Shown: positions 13,216 to 25,341, numbered from the stretch's first letter. The stretch: DNA of 31,578 bases from Emmonsiellopsis sp. PD_33 (GCA_032988165.1 JANTQF010000391.1:1-31578), one strand, 5' to 3'. Notes: generated by a model from the letters alone, not told the origin. Program-made: numbers and translations.

Positions 13216-13618
13216 CAAACCACTGGAAAGCACTTACAGTAGGAATAGAAGCATCTAATAAGATCTGAACTCAATTAATTACATCTGATAAGATCTGTGC
13301 TTAACTCTTAGCATCTAAGAAGCTCAGAACTCACCATACTATTAGAGAACATCAAGGAAAATGGACAGCAGAGTTTCAATTAGGAAATCTACCTGTAGGC
13401 CTTCTTGAATTCAAAATAAAAGAAATGCTAACTAGGCACTTCACATGTACATCCTTATACCTCTTGTGCACTTAGCAGCTTGCTCACAACAGGAGGTCTA
13501 TTCCACAATTAAGGTAAGCCCACCTTCTGTCTTGTGAAACAGCAGACCCAACTCCACTGCTCTAAACATCTAAAATGATAAAGAAAACACCCTGATAGCA
13601 TACTACAAATAAGAACTC
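13216..13618. other. Element B, between chromodomain and antisense frame
   Basis: About 400 bases with no recognisable product. A short motif recurs three times around 13253-13325 as variations of GCATCTAATAAGATCTGAACTC, suggesting a small decayed tandem repeat at the end of pol. The convergent ends of pol and the antisense frame fall here. Confidence 0.45.
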
Positions 13619-14380
13619 AGTCTGAAAATCCTTTAAACTCCTTCTCCTCCTTCTCAATCCTCTCCCAAACCTCCCCATCATTCTTACCCCCCACAGAAAT
13701 AATAACCCCCATAAGGGGCTGCAGGGTCTCAACCTCCTCAAACTCCAGACTCATAAAGTTATATAACATGCACTCATTACTCTATTTATCACTTAAATTC
13801 TTCTCCTTCTTCTCCTCCTTATTCTTTCTTTACTTCTCCCCCTCCTCTTTCTCATCCTTCAGGGCCTCAGAGGCAAGAGATATTACCTTGTAGTAGTAAT
13901 GCAACTCCTTACTCATAAGAGTAGCATTACAAGCTTGCTTATAATGTGCCTTCTCATGGGGAGCTAACAGCTATTTTATTAGCTGCTAGAGATTCTTCTT
14001 CTCTTCCTCCTAAAGAAGGCCCAGCTCCTAAGATAGATATATATGCACTTAAAGTGCCATCAAGCAGTTGAGCTTGAGGGAGAAGAGCAGCTAATTATAT
14101 GGTTAGTCTTTCAATTTAAGCTCAGAGGACATATAATATAGAAAAAACTGCTCTGCACTTGAACTTATCAGCACACAAGACTTGCACATGTGCACATAAG
14201 GTGCACAATAGATACAGGCACCCAGGGCCAGGCAACATCATTTAGCAGGATTCATAGACACCCATTTCTACTGCTCAAGACAGTGAGTGCAGGAAATCCA
14301 GCTATATAAGCTATTAGCACATTTCCCCAGTTATATGCACTGTTAGCTCAAAAGACTTACATAAAATCAGGCCAGTGGTG
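13619..14380 (-). pseudogene. Element B antisense reading frame with cysteine cluster
   Basis: On the minus strand, opposite to gag-pol, a single frame runs from about 14380 down to 13619, broken only by stop codons. Its N-terminal part is cysteine-rich: WISCTHCLEQ, then CCLALGACIYCA, then HMCKSC (about 14160-14320). Downstream it is highly charged and probably helical (EALKDEKEEGEK, EEKKEKNL), then FEEVETLQPLMGV and WERIEKEEKEFKG. The cysteine spacing suggests metal binding, possibly to nucleic acid. I do not recognise the family. It starts near the 3' LTR and converges on pol, the same layout as the antisense frame in element C. The pyrimidine-rich look of the plus strand at 13640-13860 is simply the complement of its Lys/Glu codons. 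Confidence 0.55.
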
Positions 14381-14952
14381 AACCTGATGTTGAGCCACAG
14401 CAGCATGAAATATAACACACTTGATAGTATGAGAAGAAGGTATAGGCACAAACAATATAACACAGAGGTTAGTATTAATAAAGAAATGATTGAAAAAAGT
14501 AATAAAATGATGCAGATAGCAGCAGGCTTCTAAATATAAGAAGTATTTCAAGAGTTACAGAAGAAGAAAAAGTGGGAGAGACTCTAACTTGAAGAAGTAT
14601 ACTTCTTATACTCCCTTATAGTAATAAATCAACACAACACCTAAATTGGAATTCCTCTGGAGCCCCAGATAATAAAGTATTTGCACAACACACTCCTAGT
14701 AATAATGTGCTTGCACAATCTGCCTGTAGCTTATATGAACATACACAACTTGCAACTACCTCACAGTGTATACACAAGACATCCTAAGCTTAGCCAATAT
14801 AAATAAGGCATTCTGAGGCTTATACATCTAGATAATACTATGAAACTAATCTATGCTACTCCATGCTACCTCCAAAAGAGGCTATTACTTATAAGTATAA
14901 TGATGCTAAATTGCTGAGGACAGTAATATAAGAAAAAGAGAAATAATTATCA
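14381..14952. other. Element B, 3' noncoding region before the 3' LTR
   Basis: No convincing gene. It should contain the polypurine tract; the purine-rich stretch AAGAAAAAGAGAAA just before the 3' LTR (about 14930-14944) is the best candidate. A promoter for the antisense frame, if it exists, would lie here or in the LTR. A 64-codon open frame on the minus strand at 14357-14551 has no recognisable content. Confidence 0.45.
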
Positions 14953-15244
14953 TGCACAAGTGTGTGTCTCTTTATTATCATCACATTTAGTGCATATTAA
15001 CTACACTATGCATCTAGAGTATATCCATCTCTTATGTCAATACCCCATGCTCACTTCTTACTTAGTCATTTCTTATGTTATCACATAATTATATATATAC
15101 CTTTACTGAGGTTCCTACATATAGAAACCTCAGCAATTAGCTACTTTCCTTCAGGTACCTTACCTTCAACCTTAGCTACATCTATATCTAATCTATTCCT
15201 CTTATTGAGCTCTTCACATTATCTATTCAGCCTACACCCTCACA
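14953..15244 (+). repeat. Element B 3' LTR
   Basis: It begins TGCACAAGTGTG, ends CACCCTCACA and matches the 5' LTR at 7836-8125, mostly with transition differences. It is preceded by a purine-rich tract. It retains the hairpin region (about 15104-15135) with some mismatches. The open frame at 15034-15255 is an artefact of this LTR. Confidence 0.88.
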
Positions 15245-15741
15245 GGTTAGTATAGTATATCTAGTAGTTCACAATTAGAATTCTCATTATCCACATAATT
15301 ATCCTGTTAATTATAAGTATTATTCTTCTGATGATCATCTAGGCCATTCTGAATTCTTAGCTGATAATTATAATAAGATTATATATTTCTTAGATAATTA
15401 TTATACTTATAATACTATAATTAGTATTTATTTTTCTAGTTGGCTAACTTCTTTATCAGCTGAGTAATAAACTTCTTAATAGTAGTTTCAGGGTCAGGTT
15501 CATTAATTATAAGATGTAAGGGTAGATTAAAGTGCTTCTAAATGTAGAGTATAAGAATGTCCTTATTATCAGAATGTCTATAATACTTTATAGTGTATAT
15601 TATTTTTATAGTAAAAGTAGCTATGAACTTTCTATTCCTTATATCCTATATAATGTAGAATATTATCTCAAATTTTACTAGTAACTTACTTAGAAATATA
15701 TGGAAATATGTCTCTAGTATCTTATATATCTAGATTACATC
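15245..15741 (-). pseudogene. Element A gag, middle portion, between B and C
   Basis: On the minus strand this continues the gag reading of 23448 onward after element C. The reading includes YKILETYFHIFLSKLLVKFE right after the C insertion site, and later PDPETTIKKFITQLIKKLAN. These look like the capsid end and a short helical segment of a fungal Ty3-type gag. The frame joins that on the far side of C, which is strong evidence that both are one gene split by the insertion. Confidence 0.6.
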
Positions 15742-16203
15742 TGTAAGCACACTCCAATATCTAAGCAATAACACTACTATATTAGGAATAGAGACAGTGC
15801 TGTATTAGTTGATGCTCAGAAGGGATGAGGAGCCAATAAGTAGGTTAGGCTATTTAGAGCTCAGAGAGGTAGAGTTCATCAATAAGAGCTTTGCTAGACT
15901 AGAGGAGGTAGATATCTTAATATCATGAAGGGGGAATATATAGGTAAATAGATGAGAGGATTTTCAAACATTAGATAGATTGGTAAAATAAATTGCTGAT
16001 CTCCAGCAAGTCTGAAAGATCAGTGACTATCTATATGAAGCTCTTCAGAGCTGCTAGATCTATTTATGATGCTATACTCTAACCAGGCCTGAGTAGAACT
16101 CTATGATAAGATATATGATGATATATATGATAAAGTTCAATGAGGTAGTTATGAGATGTCTAGCTGGCAAAATAACATATCATCAGTATGAAGGCATGAT
16201 AAT
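15742..16203 (-). repeat. Element C 3' LTR (left copy)
   Basis: It begins TGTAAGCACAC in plus-strand orientation and matches 22985-23446 over its whole 462 bases, nearly always differing by C/T or G/A. The last bases (GATAAT here, AACAAC in the other copy) differ only by transitions. It is the 3' LTR because gag-pol lies on the minus strand. Confidence 0.88.
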
Positions 16204-16689
16204 TGCCTCCTTCTAAAAAGGGTTTAGTCCCTAAATCCTGGTTATATGAGAAATAGAGGGGCAACAGGGGGTTGGAGTGTTATGAGGTGAATATCAAATT
16301 CATGTGGGGTTATCACAGTGATAAGGGATAGATAAGGTAGAGAGATATAGATAAGTATTCTTTGCACACAAAAAACTTCCTCTCAGCAACCATCCCACAA
16401 TGTGCTCTGGTAAGTCTAAAATCCATCTCAAAAATGCTAGAATGAGTGTGAAAACAAAAGAAAAACACACTGCAAAGGACAGAGTAAAGACTAATAGAGG
16501 AAATAGATTAAAATAGTCATATCCACATTTATTTGAGCCTCCAATATCAAATATAAGTTTAAGAGACTCTGTTGGCCCCTCTCACCTATTATCACCAGTA
16601 AGTCTGTCATAATATTAGGAGAGAGAGATAAAATCTAATATAAAATAGTGCCTTCATTTATTACTATATCCACAAATAAGACCTCTAAT
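16204..16689. other. Element C, between 3' LTR and antisense frame
   Basis: It contains the purine tract next to the LTR (16205-16215, on the minus strand). A possible start region for the opposite-strand gene lies here: a plus-strand ATG at 16400 opens a basic reading (NARMSVKTKEKHTAKD) in a different frame from the main antisense frame. I cannot decide whether the two belong to one gene joined across a frameshift or an intron. Confidence 0.4.
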
Positions 16690-17641
16690 TCTGATTTAGA
16701 GCCTATATATACTATGAGGTTACTAAAATGACTCCAGCACTATCAGAAAGAGAGTATTGAGAAGAAGAAGAAAGACCTTAAGGATAGCATCTGAGAAGTC
16801 TCAGAATCTAACAACTTTAATATAAGTACTATGAATGTGAATTGGTAGTAATAAGTAGCTAATCAGTTTTCTAGTTGGGTGACAATCTATTGTCTGGGCC
16901 CAGCACTGATAATCCTATTAGTAGCTTCCTGTGTTCTTCTCTGTCAGAAGATTGTGAGGATGGAGCCCTCCATATAGAGGGTTATCTCAAGTAGTTAGTG
17001 GAGGCAGAAGGCTTTTTAGAGTTAGAGAATAAAAAAGAGGAGGAAAATGAGAATAAAGATAAGAATGAGGAGATTAATTAGTATGAGCTAAATCTCTCTT
17101 CAGAGTCTTCTAAGTCCTCTGATTCTGATTCTGACCCCTCTGAGGAGTTAGAAGCTGATAATGCCCCAGTGGAGAAATACTATGCAGATTAAGTCTTCTG
17201 TCTGTGCTATATGAAGCTTTTCTGCAATGACCAGAAGGTAATGTATGTGAAGTAGTCATAGTATAATAACTGTAAATACTGCTATAAAAATAATGCATGC
17301 TATCACCCTGTAAGTACTATTTCCCTACCTATTCAGTTGCAATATGATTCCTAACAAAAACTATAAGTGCTGGCAAGATTCCACAGAAAGTTATGAAAGA
17401 TGCAGGAGCTAATGAATCTCAACTGTGTGAGGCATAACATTCAGAAGTATCTTAAGGCCTTCTATTATCAGTTTATCTCTGATGTAGAAATCTACATCAG
17501 AAAGAGAGTATTTATTGAAGAGCAGACTACCTCCACACCTACTTTAGTAGGTTCAGAATGTGCTGCCCTGTTGCATCAGATCATAAAGAAGTTAGAGGAG
17601 TAGAAAGAGAAGCTTCAGAAGATGAAGAGGCTGCTAAAGTA
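16690..17641 (+). pseudogene. Element C antisense reading frame with acidic and cysteine-rich regions
   Basis: One plus-strand frame, opposite to gag-pol, runs about 310 codons interrupted only by stops that look like former Gln, Trp or Arg codons. In order it shows a Ser-rich part (SSFLCSSLSEDCEDGA), a long acidic stretch (ENKKEEENENKDKNEEIN; SSESSKSSDSDSDPSEELEA), and a cysteine cluster at about 17193-17306 (FCLCYMKLFCND, CKYCYKNNACYHP). A C-terminal helical part (DVEIYIRKRVF, HQIIKKLEE) follows. The cysteines suggest zinc binding. It starts near the 3' LTR and converges on pol, matching the arrangement in element B. I do not recognise the product. A 67-codon open frame at 17400-17603 is its C-terminal part. 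Confidence 0.6.
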
Positions 17642-18095
17642 ATCAGTAAGTGCAAAATCCTATTAGATGGTGCTGATATGTAGGTTAATAGTAGGACAAA
17701 TAGGGGTGAAGGAGGAAGAGACATACTCTGTTGATTAAAAGATATAAGGTTGTGACTAAAAGTAAATTATCCTGAGAGGTGTTATGGCATCTATGTGGAG
17801 GGAGTGTTTACCTTTTTCTTTTACTTTTTTCTTTTTTCTTCTGTGGTGTCTTTAGGCTAAAAAATATTAAATTGTTTGTCTGGCCCTTTTAAGTATAATA
17901 CTCTTTCCAATTCCTTTTCTAATATGAGTTGACAACCTCATTAAACTTCTAAAACCCTTTAGGAAAACTAGGAGAAAAGTATTACCTATCCTTAGACCAT
18001 GGAAACCTATCTACCTACTCAAAAACCCAGTAGGAGAAAAAAGTAGGGAACTAGTACTTCCTCTTTCTATTTAACTTTTGATCATAAGAAACTCT
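17642..18095. other. Element C, gap between antisense frame and pol end
   Basis: No gene is recognisable. A pyrimidine tract (CTTTTTCTTTTACTTTTTTC and following, about 17812-17842) lies here. The 3' ends of gag-pol and of the antisense frame face each other across this gap, so terminators of both would be expected here. Confidence 0.45.
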
Positions 18096-21000
18096 CATGT
18101 CTCAATTCCAATTAGCAGCCTCCCAGGCTGCAACAAGGTCCTTTAAATTTTCCAAATTATTCAATGATTCCCATATATTCTCTGAAGTAAGATATCCTTC
18201 TCATTTAATTAAGTACTTTGATTTATTATTTCATCCCAGTTATTTATTTAAAATATCCTCCACTATATACTCCAAATCTCCTTCAATTTCAATGCTATTG
18301 AGGCAAGGTAGTTCTGATCCTGCTTGTTGTTGGTAAGGTTCCAAGAGAGACACATGAAAAATGAGATATATTCAATCAAAAGAATGAGATAATTAAACTT
18401 GATAAGCCTGTCTACCAACAATTTTAATAATTAAAAATAAATCAAGCCAATAATTATCTAACTTTTTGCAAGATCTAGTTATTTTAATGTTCTTTACTGA
18501 TAAAAGGACTTCATCTCTAATATTAAATGACATTAGCTTATATTTTTAATTATAATATGTCACTTGCTTGTTAGTGGTATGTTATAGGCTGGTCATCAAC
18601 CTCTCACATATTTCTATCAATATATTAAGTCTCTTTGTAACATCTGGAACTTCTTGAGGTTTTTGATTGACAGCAGAGCTTGCCTCTCCCTTAGGGGTAT
18701 TATCTGCAACATTCTGAGGCAAATCCAGATTAAATCCTATAAATGTGAAGAAAGAAGATACTTCTATTGAAGCTTATTTAGTATTATTATATGCAAATTG
18801 TGCTGTTGAAAGGTACTGCATCCAATTGTCTTAATAATAGACATAATAAGTTTAGAAATAGTACTTAAGGGTTTGATTTTGACATTCCATTTGACTGTCA
18901 GTTTGAGGATGAAAAGCTGTACTTAAATTTTAATGTATATAAAGATGGTAGCAGAAAGCTGACTAAAAATAACTGGTAAATAAGAACCTATAATCTATTA
19001 TTAATGACAATGGAAGATCATATTTATGGATAATAGAATCTATGAAAAGTTCAGCAAGCTCTAGTACTTTAATAGTCTTCAAACAAGAGATATATTTAGT
19101 CATCTTAGTAAAACAGTCCATAATGATCAAGATACTATCATATTTTTGACCTTTAAATTGAGACTTAGGCAGGTCAATAATGAAATCCATTGATATTGAT
19201 TTTCAGGGATGATTGAGAATAGGCAGAGCTAACAAGATACCATATGAGTGGTGTTTCAGCAACTTCACTCTTTTGCAGATATTACACATGTTGACAAACT
19301 CTGAAACATTCTGATGAATTTCCTTCTAATAATACTTCCTTTAAAGTAGTTCTTTAATCTTTACTATATCAAAGTGACCTGCATGTGAATCATTGTGATG
19401 GATTCATAGTAACTTTCATCTTAGAGTTCTACTAGCAGGAATAAAAGTAGATTCATTGAATGTTAGAAGATTATGATCTCCTATTAACTATCCTTTTAAC
19501 TTAGCTGCCAGCTTTGAATCTCCAAGCCTGCTATTTGAATTCAATCTGGGTTCTTCACAATCTTTCAGCTCTTAAATCTGAGATATGCAAAAGGTGTCCC
19601 TATCTTGTACCTCCTTAATGAATTCTTGAAGCATCTTGGAGGGAAGTTCATAGCTCATTTTGTCTGAAGCAGTGTCTATTGCAGCCAGATATAGTACAAG
19701 ATATTCTAGACTACCAGTATCAGCTTTATCAAGTGTTATTATCCTAGTCAGTTCAACATTATTAATTTAGCTGTCTGAAGTAGCCTCTGCAGCTCCAAAT
19801 TGAGATCTACAACTAGGTATAATCAAACCCCATACAGCTAGTTTTTTCTGTAATGTAGGAAGTGCTCCATTAACATTTTTCTCCTGCAGGACTATTTCAT
19901 AGTTCAGCTGCTGTAAAGGCACATTAGCTGGGTTAAGTCAGTCAGGGTAATAATAAATATAAAAATCATATTCAGATAATAACTCAGCCCATCTAGCCTG
20001 TCTTGCAGATAGTTTCTTGGTGGTAAAGAAATAACATAAATTCATATGATCCAAAAGAACTTGAATAGGAAAATTACTACCCTGCAGGTAGTATTATCAA
20101 GTTTTGAATGATTCAATAATTATGAGGAGTTCTTAATTGTATGTATTATATCATTATTATGTTGAATTCAATTTTCTTGAAAAGAAAGCTACTAGAGCTC
20201 AGTCTCACCTACAAGTCATAAGTGAATAGGAGCCTTCCTATCTACTAAACCTATTTTGATTTGGGTTCTCCATCAACTGGGATAATATTTCACAAATGCC
20301 AAATTCAGAGGCATCTATCTCCAGTTGAACAGGTCAATTAGGGTCAAAATGATTAAGAAGTGTTGTTTCTATAAAGGCCTTTTTAATTGCAGCTAATATT
20401 GCTCTGACATCTTCAGTGAAATGAAATAGCCCAGGTTTCTTGCCTTTAATACTACCCTTAAGTAATTCAGTTATAGGAGCTGTTATTTGAGAATAAGTGT
20501 ATATAAATTTCTGATAAAAATTCATAAAATCTAGAAAAACTTGCACTTCTTGAAATGTACATAGTTCAGGCTATTCCAAGATGATAGCTATATGAGCTTG
20601 ATTCATACAGACTCCATTGATACTCACTATAAACCTAAGAAATTCCACTTCCTGGGCAAAGAACATACACTTTGATTCCTTAGTAAAAAGATCATATTAC
20701 TGAAGACATTCTAAGATCTGTCAAATGTGCTCCTCATGCTCTTCTTCAGTATCTGAAAAGACAAGGATATCATCAAGGTAGATAATGCATGAGATGTTGA
20801 GTAGGCCTCAAAGTGCCTGGTTGATATAAGTTTGAAATGTAGCCAGAGCATTACAGAGACCTAAGGAGAGAACTAGATATTTAAAATTACTATATTTTGT
20901 TCAAAAAGTAGTCTTCCATTCATCACCCTCCTTTATCCAAATTTAATAATAGATATCTCATAAATCAAGCTTTGAAAAATGCTTTTTCCTGGATAATCAA

Positions 21001-22960
21001 TCCATCATCTCATCAATCAAAGGTAAAGGGGTATAATTTTTGATTGTTACCTTATTTAGACCTTTATAGTCTATACATAGACATAATCTACCATCCTTCT
21101 TAGACACAAATAGGATGGAAGCCCCTACAGGGCTTCAAAAGGATTGAATCCAATTCCATGATTACATGTCCTCAAGATATTTCTAAAGTGTTTCTAGCTC
21201 AATTACTAATAGGTTATAAAGTGGACTGTACAGTAATGACTTGCTGTTGTGTAGATTGATTTTATGAGTAACTCATCTAATATTAACTAGCTTTGAAGCT
21301 CCTTCTTTAGAGAAAACATCTTGGAAATCTTGAAAAATCTTGGTGATTCAAGAGTCTACTATATTCAGGGAATTGATGTTAGGAATTGACCATGTCTAAC
21401 TGTCTTTAAGATTATTTACATCTACTAAAACATCACTGGATATGCAATAGATGCATGGTTCATCTTTAATTGATACTATAAACTCAGAGGAATTCTCAAT
21501 AGAAACCTGTGTATTAGTGAGTCAGAAATGCCATGTTTGAGCAACCCAGTCAACTAATGGGTTATTAGCAAGTGTTCAAGGTATGCCCAAGATGATATCC
21601 TTATGTGCTATATTGATAACTTCAAAAGACAGGTTTTCTCCTTATGAAAAATCCTTTAAGTCAGTTATTTAGTAGGTTGTATCAATAAGATCATAGCAAT
21701 AGGAATAAGTTCCATTGGCAAACTACACTATACTATGAGTAGTAGATTTTAATACATTCTAATCATATAACTTTATGAAATTAACTGAAATACAGTCTAC
21801 TTCTGAACCAGGATCAAATAGGCATCTAATTGGAAGTATCCTGGTAGGAGTATCAAGTTGAATGGTTATATGTAACTGATGATCTTTTGACTTTCTTAAA
21901 GGTTTCAAGAGGTCAGGTTGATCAAGGGGGTCTATGATTTCCATTCTGAGTGAGAGGTCTAAATGTAGTTATTCCTGGAGGTCATTCAGAGTATCAATTA
22001 CTGAGACCTTAACAACATCCTTAGGATCCTTTTTCTTAGATTGACAATCAGAAGTATAGTGGCCTAGCTTGCCACAGTTATAGTAAAGGTTCTTATCCTT
22101 ATATTTATCCTGTTCTTATTGAGAAAGGAGATTCTTTAGAGCAGATTGATTCTACTTTTCAGGGCTACTTCATTGATATTTATGGCCTCCTTATTGGGAA
22201 TTGATATTCTGATTCTTATTGGAATCAGGCTGCTCACCAGTAGGTTGTTTAGGGGTTTTAGTCTTCTTAAGTTGAGTTTGAAGATGAGAAGTAAGGTTAA
22301 CTAGTTGAGTCCAATCTATAGGAATCTCTTGATAATTATTGATTGTATTTCAAATAGAAGGGTGCAACTTAGCATAGAAAAGCTGCATTTATAAGGTTTT
22401 GAGGTCAAGTTCAAGCTCATTCCAGTATTCATTAAAGGTGGCTTTAAAAGCATGAACAGTTTGACTCTCTTGTTAAGTAAGGCTATGAAACTGAGTAGCA
22501 GCTGTATAGCCTTAGTTTCAGTAGTCTTCAATTTGATTCATAAGGAATTCTTTGAACTATTTCCAAGTGTACATAGTATCTATATTGTGAAGTTTATTTT
22601 TCTTGATGCTCCAAGTAATTTCAACAGTGCCATATAGATGAGTAACAGCATATAGGATATGAGGCCTATCTTGTTTGAAATGATTCAGAGCAAGTTCATA
22701 TTTTCATTCAAGAAAACAGGTAAAGATTTGATATTCTATAATATTATTTCCATAATAAGGCTTAGGATCTCTGGTCTTGATTCCATGAGGTCTAGTTAAA
22801 AATAGACCTCCTTGATTCTGATTTGGTGGTGTGTTGGCTGGAGGAGTTTGATGATCTCCTGATGAGGTAGATATATTATCAGGAGGAACATCAGATCCAG
22901 TATGAGTATTTATAGCCTATTGATTTAAAGAGTTTAATATATTAATGAATGCTGATCTGA
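18096..22960 (-). pseudogene. Element C gag-pol remnant with chromodomain
   Basis: Gag starts within about 100 bases of the 5' LTR (PPDNISTSSGDHQTPPANTP near 22860). A zinc knuckle is at about 22040-22080, reading YYNCGKLGHYTSDC, where the first Cys is now Tyr. The protease site reads FDPGSEVDCIS near 21800. RT keeps an intact YLDDILVFS box near 20770. RNase H shows EIDASEFG near 20310. Integrase has HHNDSHAGHF and CNICKR (about 19270-19410), DFIIDLP and IMDCFTKMTKYIS (19100-19190), LIIDYRFLFTS near 18970, and PQTDSQMECQNQ near 18890 after a small frameshift. A chromodomain (GDLEYIVEDIL, NIWESLNNLENLKDLVAAWE) is at about 18100-18290. Most of gag-pol shares one frame. Stops make it nonfunctional. 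Confidence 0.88.
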
Positions 22961-22984
22961 GGTAGACTGAAGAGTAATTTAAAT

Positions 22985-23446
22985 TGTAAGCACACTTTAA
23001 TATCTAAGTGATGATACTACTATATTAGAAATAGAGATAGTGCTGTATTAATTGATGCTTGAAAGGGATGAAGAGCTAATAAGTAGGTTAGGCTATTCAG
23101 AGCTCAGAGAGGTAGAGTTCATCAATGAGAACTTTACTAGACTAGAGAAGGTAGATATCTTAATATCATGAAGGAGAAATATGTAAGCAAATAGGTAAGA
23201 GAATTTCCAAATATTAGATAGATTGATAAAATAAATTGCTGATCTCTAGCAAGTCTGGAAGATCAGTAGCTATCTATATGGAGCTCTCTAGAGCTGCTGA
23301 ATCTATCTATAATGCTGTGCTCCAGCCAGGTCTGGGTAGAACTCTATGATGAGATATATGATGATATATATGATGAAGTTTGATGAGATAGTTGCAGGAT
23401 GTCCAGCTAATGAAATAACATATTATCAGTGTAAAGGCATAACAAC
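22985..23446 (-). repeat. Element C 5' LTR (right copy)
   Basis: Direct repeat of 15742-16203, exactly the same length (462 bases). On the minus strand it starts near TGTTGTTATGCC and ends GTGTGCTTACA. The gag reading begins almost immediately after it, so the leader was very short and I cannot identify a primer-binding site. Confidence 0.88.
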
Positions 23447-23447
23447 A

Positions 23448-25341
23448 TCATCTAAATGATTTAATAGGCTATAGTAGGTGATATTACTGATTTCTGAGAT
23501 CTATCAGATGTTAGCTGCTCTACAGAAATAGATCAGTAGGTCTTATTTTATAATTATAATATTCTGAGATTAGGCTGCTACTTATACTCAGGCTATAAAG
23601 TTAAATACATTATAATAATATATTTTATCATCTTTATTTTATATATTATTTGTGCCTATAGAGTCCAGCTAGAATATATTAATATTAATAATCTTCTAAG
23701 AAGTATTCCCTATATATAAAATATAATTAATAAAGTTTTTATTAGTATCTCAACTTTATTACATTATCATCAGATTAGGGTTATGAACTGGGGTTCCCAG
23801 TGGGTTTAGATCTAGTATTAGCTAATGACTATTAAAGTCTGGAGTTAGCTAATAGCTATTAGAGTTAGAGCTATTATTCTGATTACTGATGTTTAACTCA
23901 TATAGAGTCTCTTTAATCATTTAGATAATAATATACATTTATCTAGTAGAGAGTTCATTATCATTCTATACAGCTGAGAGGATTAAGCTGTCAGTGTAAT
24001 GAGCATGCTCTGATAAGTAGATCATGTAAGCTATACACTAAAATCAAAATTGTAATTACTAGAGAAAGGAAGGAAAAAGAAAAAGGAATTGCAAGATCAT
24101 ACAATATAAATAGAAGGAAATTATGTGAGGTCAGAGTGAATAAACATTCATATGAAGGCCTGGTTGGAGGCATCTGATTGAGTAGTCAGAGATTGGGTGA
24201 AGTTCAGGTGAGCTATAGATATAGAGTATAAAAGTGTAGTCCTTCACAGTTAGAGGTTAAAATATCCATATTCTCATTAGCTATATTTAATAGTTGATGA
24301 GAAGAACTGATCAAGCATCTTCTTAAAGAATATACTAAGGTTAAATTTTAAGTGATATTAGGCTGATCTGACCAGTAGATATATTATAATATTTATAAAC
24401 TAATTTACTAAAATAATTATATTTAGCTGTATAAGTAATTTAAAAACCTTATTATTGCTAATGATGTAATTAATTCAGAATGCTAATATTATAGATTCTC
24501 TATAATATCTTTATTATTACTAGTTAAGTTAATTGTGGCTGAAGTTGTGGTGGTGCAGTTGGAAAAAAAAGAAGAAAATAAGAGAAAAATAGAGGAAATT
24601 TTAGTTTATTTTAATTACTCTGAGTTAGTAATAGTAGCTGTGGATAACCTAATGTCTTCTATCAGCAGTTAAAATAGTCTACTACTTAATTGAGTAGTCA
24701 GTCTCAGTTATTAAATTATCAGGAAGTAAGCATCAGATAGGTATAGTATATTCACTACTTATCTCAATGTAGTCCTTTTTAGTTCTTCCTTAGTAGCTTT
24801 TATATTAGCTAATAATTTCTATTTTAATTATCTATTTATTATTATTTTTTCAGTTAATAGTAAGACTAAGGAAGCTTTGAAGGATTCAGCAGAGTCAGAT
24901 GTAAGTATCTAGAATACTTAAAATTTAGTATAAACTTTATAGCTTAAGTTCTTTAATAGATATTTTACATCTCTTATAAATCTTCTGATATTACTTCTGA
25001 AAGTTACTTTATCTATCACTTAGTCTGCTGAATATTCTAGCTGTCCTATAGTTAAACTCTTCTTTATAGCTATAATACTGAAGCTTCACATTCTGACTTA
25101 ATCTCCTAGTAGAGTATTTAATTTAGGAGGAGGCTCTAGACAATTTATATTTATAATGATATACTTAGCTATTAGCTTAACTTGCATGCTAATGAGGGAA
25201 ATATAAGTACCTTTATTAGTAATATAAGTAGTTAATTAGTAGGTAAAGTAGATGACTTTAATAGTTAGTTTTATAAACATCTCAGTAGTTTATTATTAGT
25301 GAAGAGATATTAATCTAATAAAAACTTACAGATAAAAATCA
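23448..25341 (-). pseudogene. Element A 5' leader and gag, N-terminal portion
   Basis: AT-rich region between the 5' LTR of A and element C. Near C the minus strand reads YYNYKIRPTDLFL, then HLIDLRNQ, then PIKSFR, which runs in frame into the gag piece at 15741 (with a former duplication of GATG[A/T]). Further upstream (about 24200-25341) I see no clear protein. A poly-purine run on the plus strand at 24569-24600 is low-complexity. The start of gag cannot be fixed. Confidence 0.55.

Larger units (their letters stand above)
7836..15244 (+). mobile_element. Element B: chromovirus-type Ty3 LTR retrotransposon, decayed, nested in A
   Basis: LTRs of 290 and 292 bp at 7836-8125 and 14953-15244 share the same orientation and have TG..CA ends. 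Between them on the plus strand are gag (from 8182) and pol with protease, RT, RNase H, integrase and a C-terminal chromodomain, ending near 13215. An antisense reading frame follows at 13619-14380. Length (7.4 kb) is typical. Pol stays in one frame from about 9412 to 13200 despite dozens of stops, so decay was almost wholly by base substitution. The flanks (TTATA left, GGTTA right) do not give a clear target duplication, perhaps erased by mutation. It interrupts the gag of element A. Confidence 0.9.
15742..23447 (-). mobile_element. Element C: chromovirus-type Ty3 LTR retrotransposon, decayed, nested in A
   Basis: Two LTRs of 462 bp (15742-16203 and 22985-23446) align without net gaps. Gag-pol runs on the minus strand from about 22960 to 18096, so the 5' LTR is the right one. 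A purine tract (AGAAGGAGG on the minus strand, 16205-16215) sits directly before the 3' LTR and fits a polypurine tract for this orientation. The flanks read ACATC on the left (15737-15741) and TCATC on the right (23448-23452), a 4-of-5 match to a target duplication. An opposite-strand frame lies at 16690-17641. The size of 7.7 kb is normal. Confidence 0.88.

Noticed and set aside
14357..14551. 64-codon minus-strand open frame in element B
   Set aside because: It has no recognisable motif and lies in a different frame from the cysteine-rich antisense reading; likely chance.
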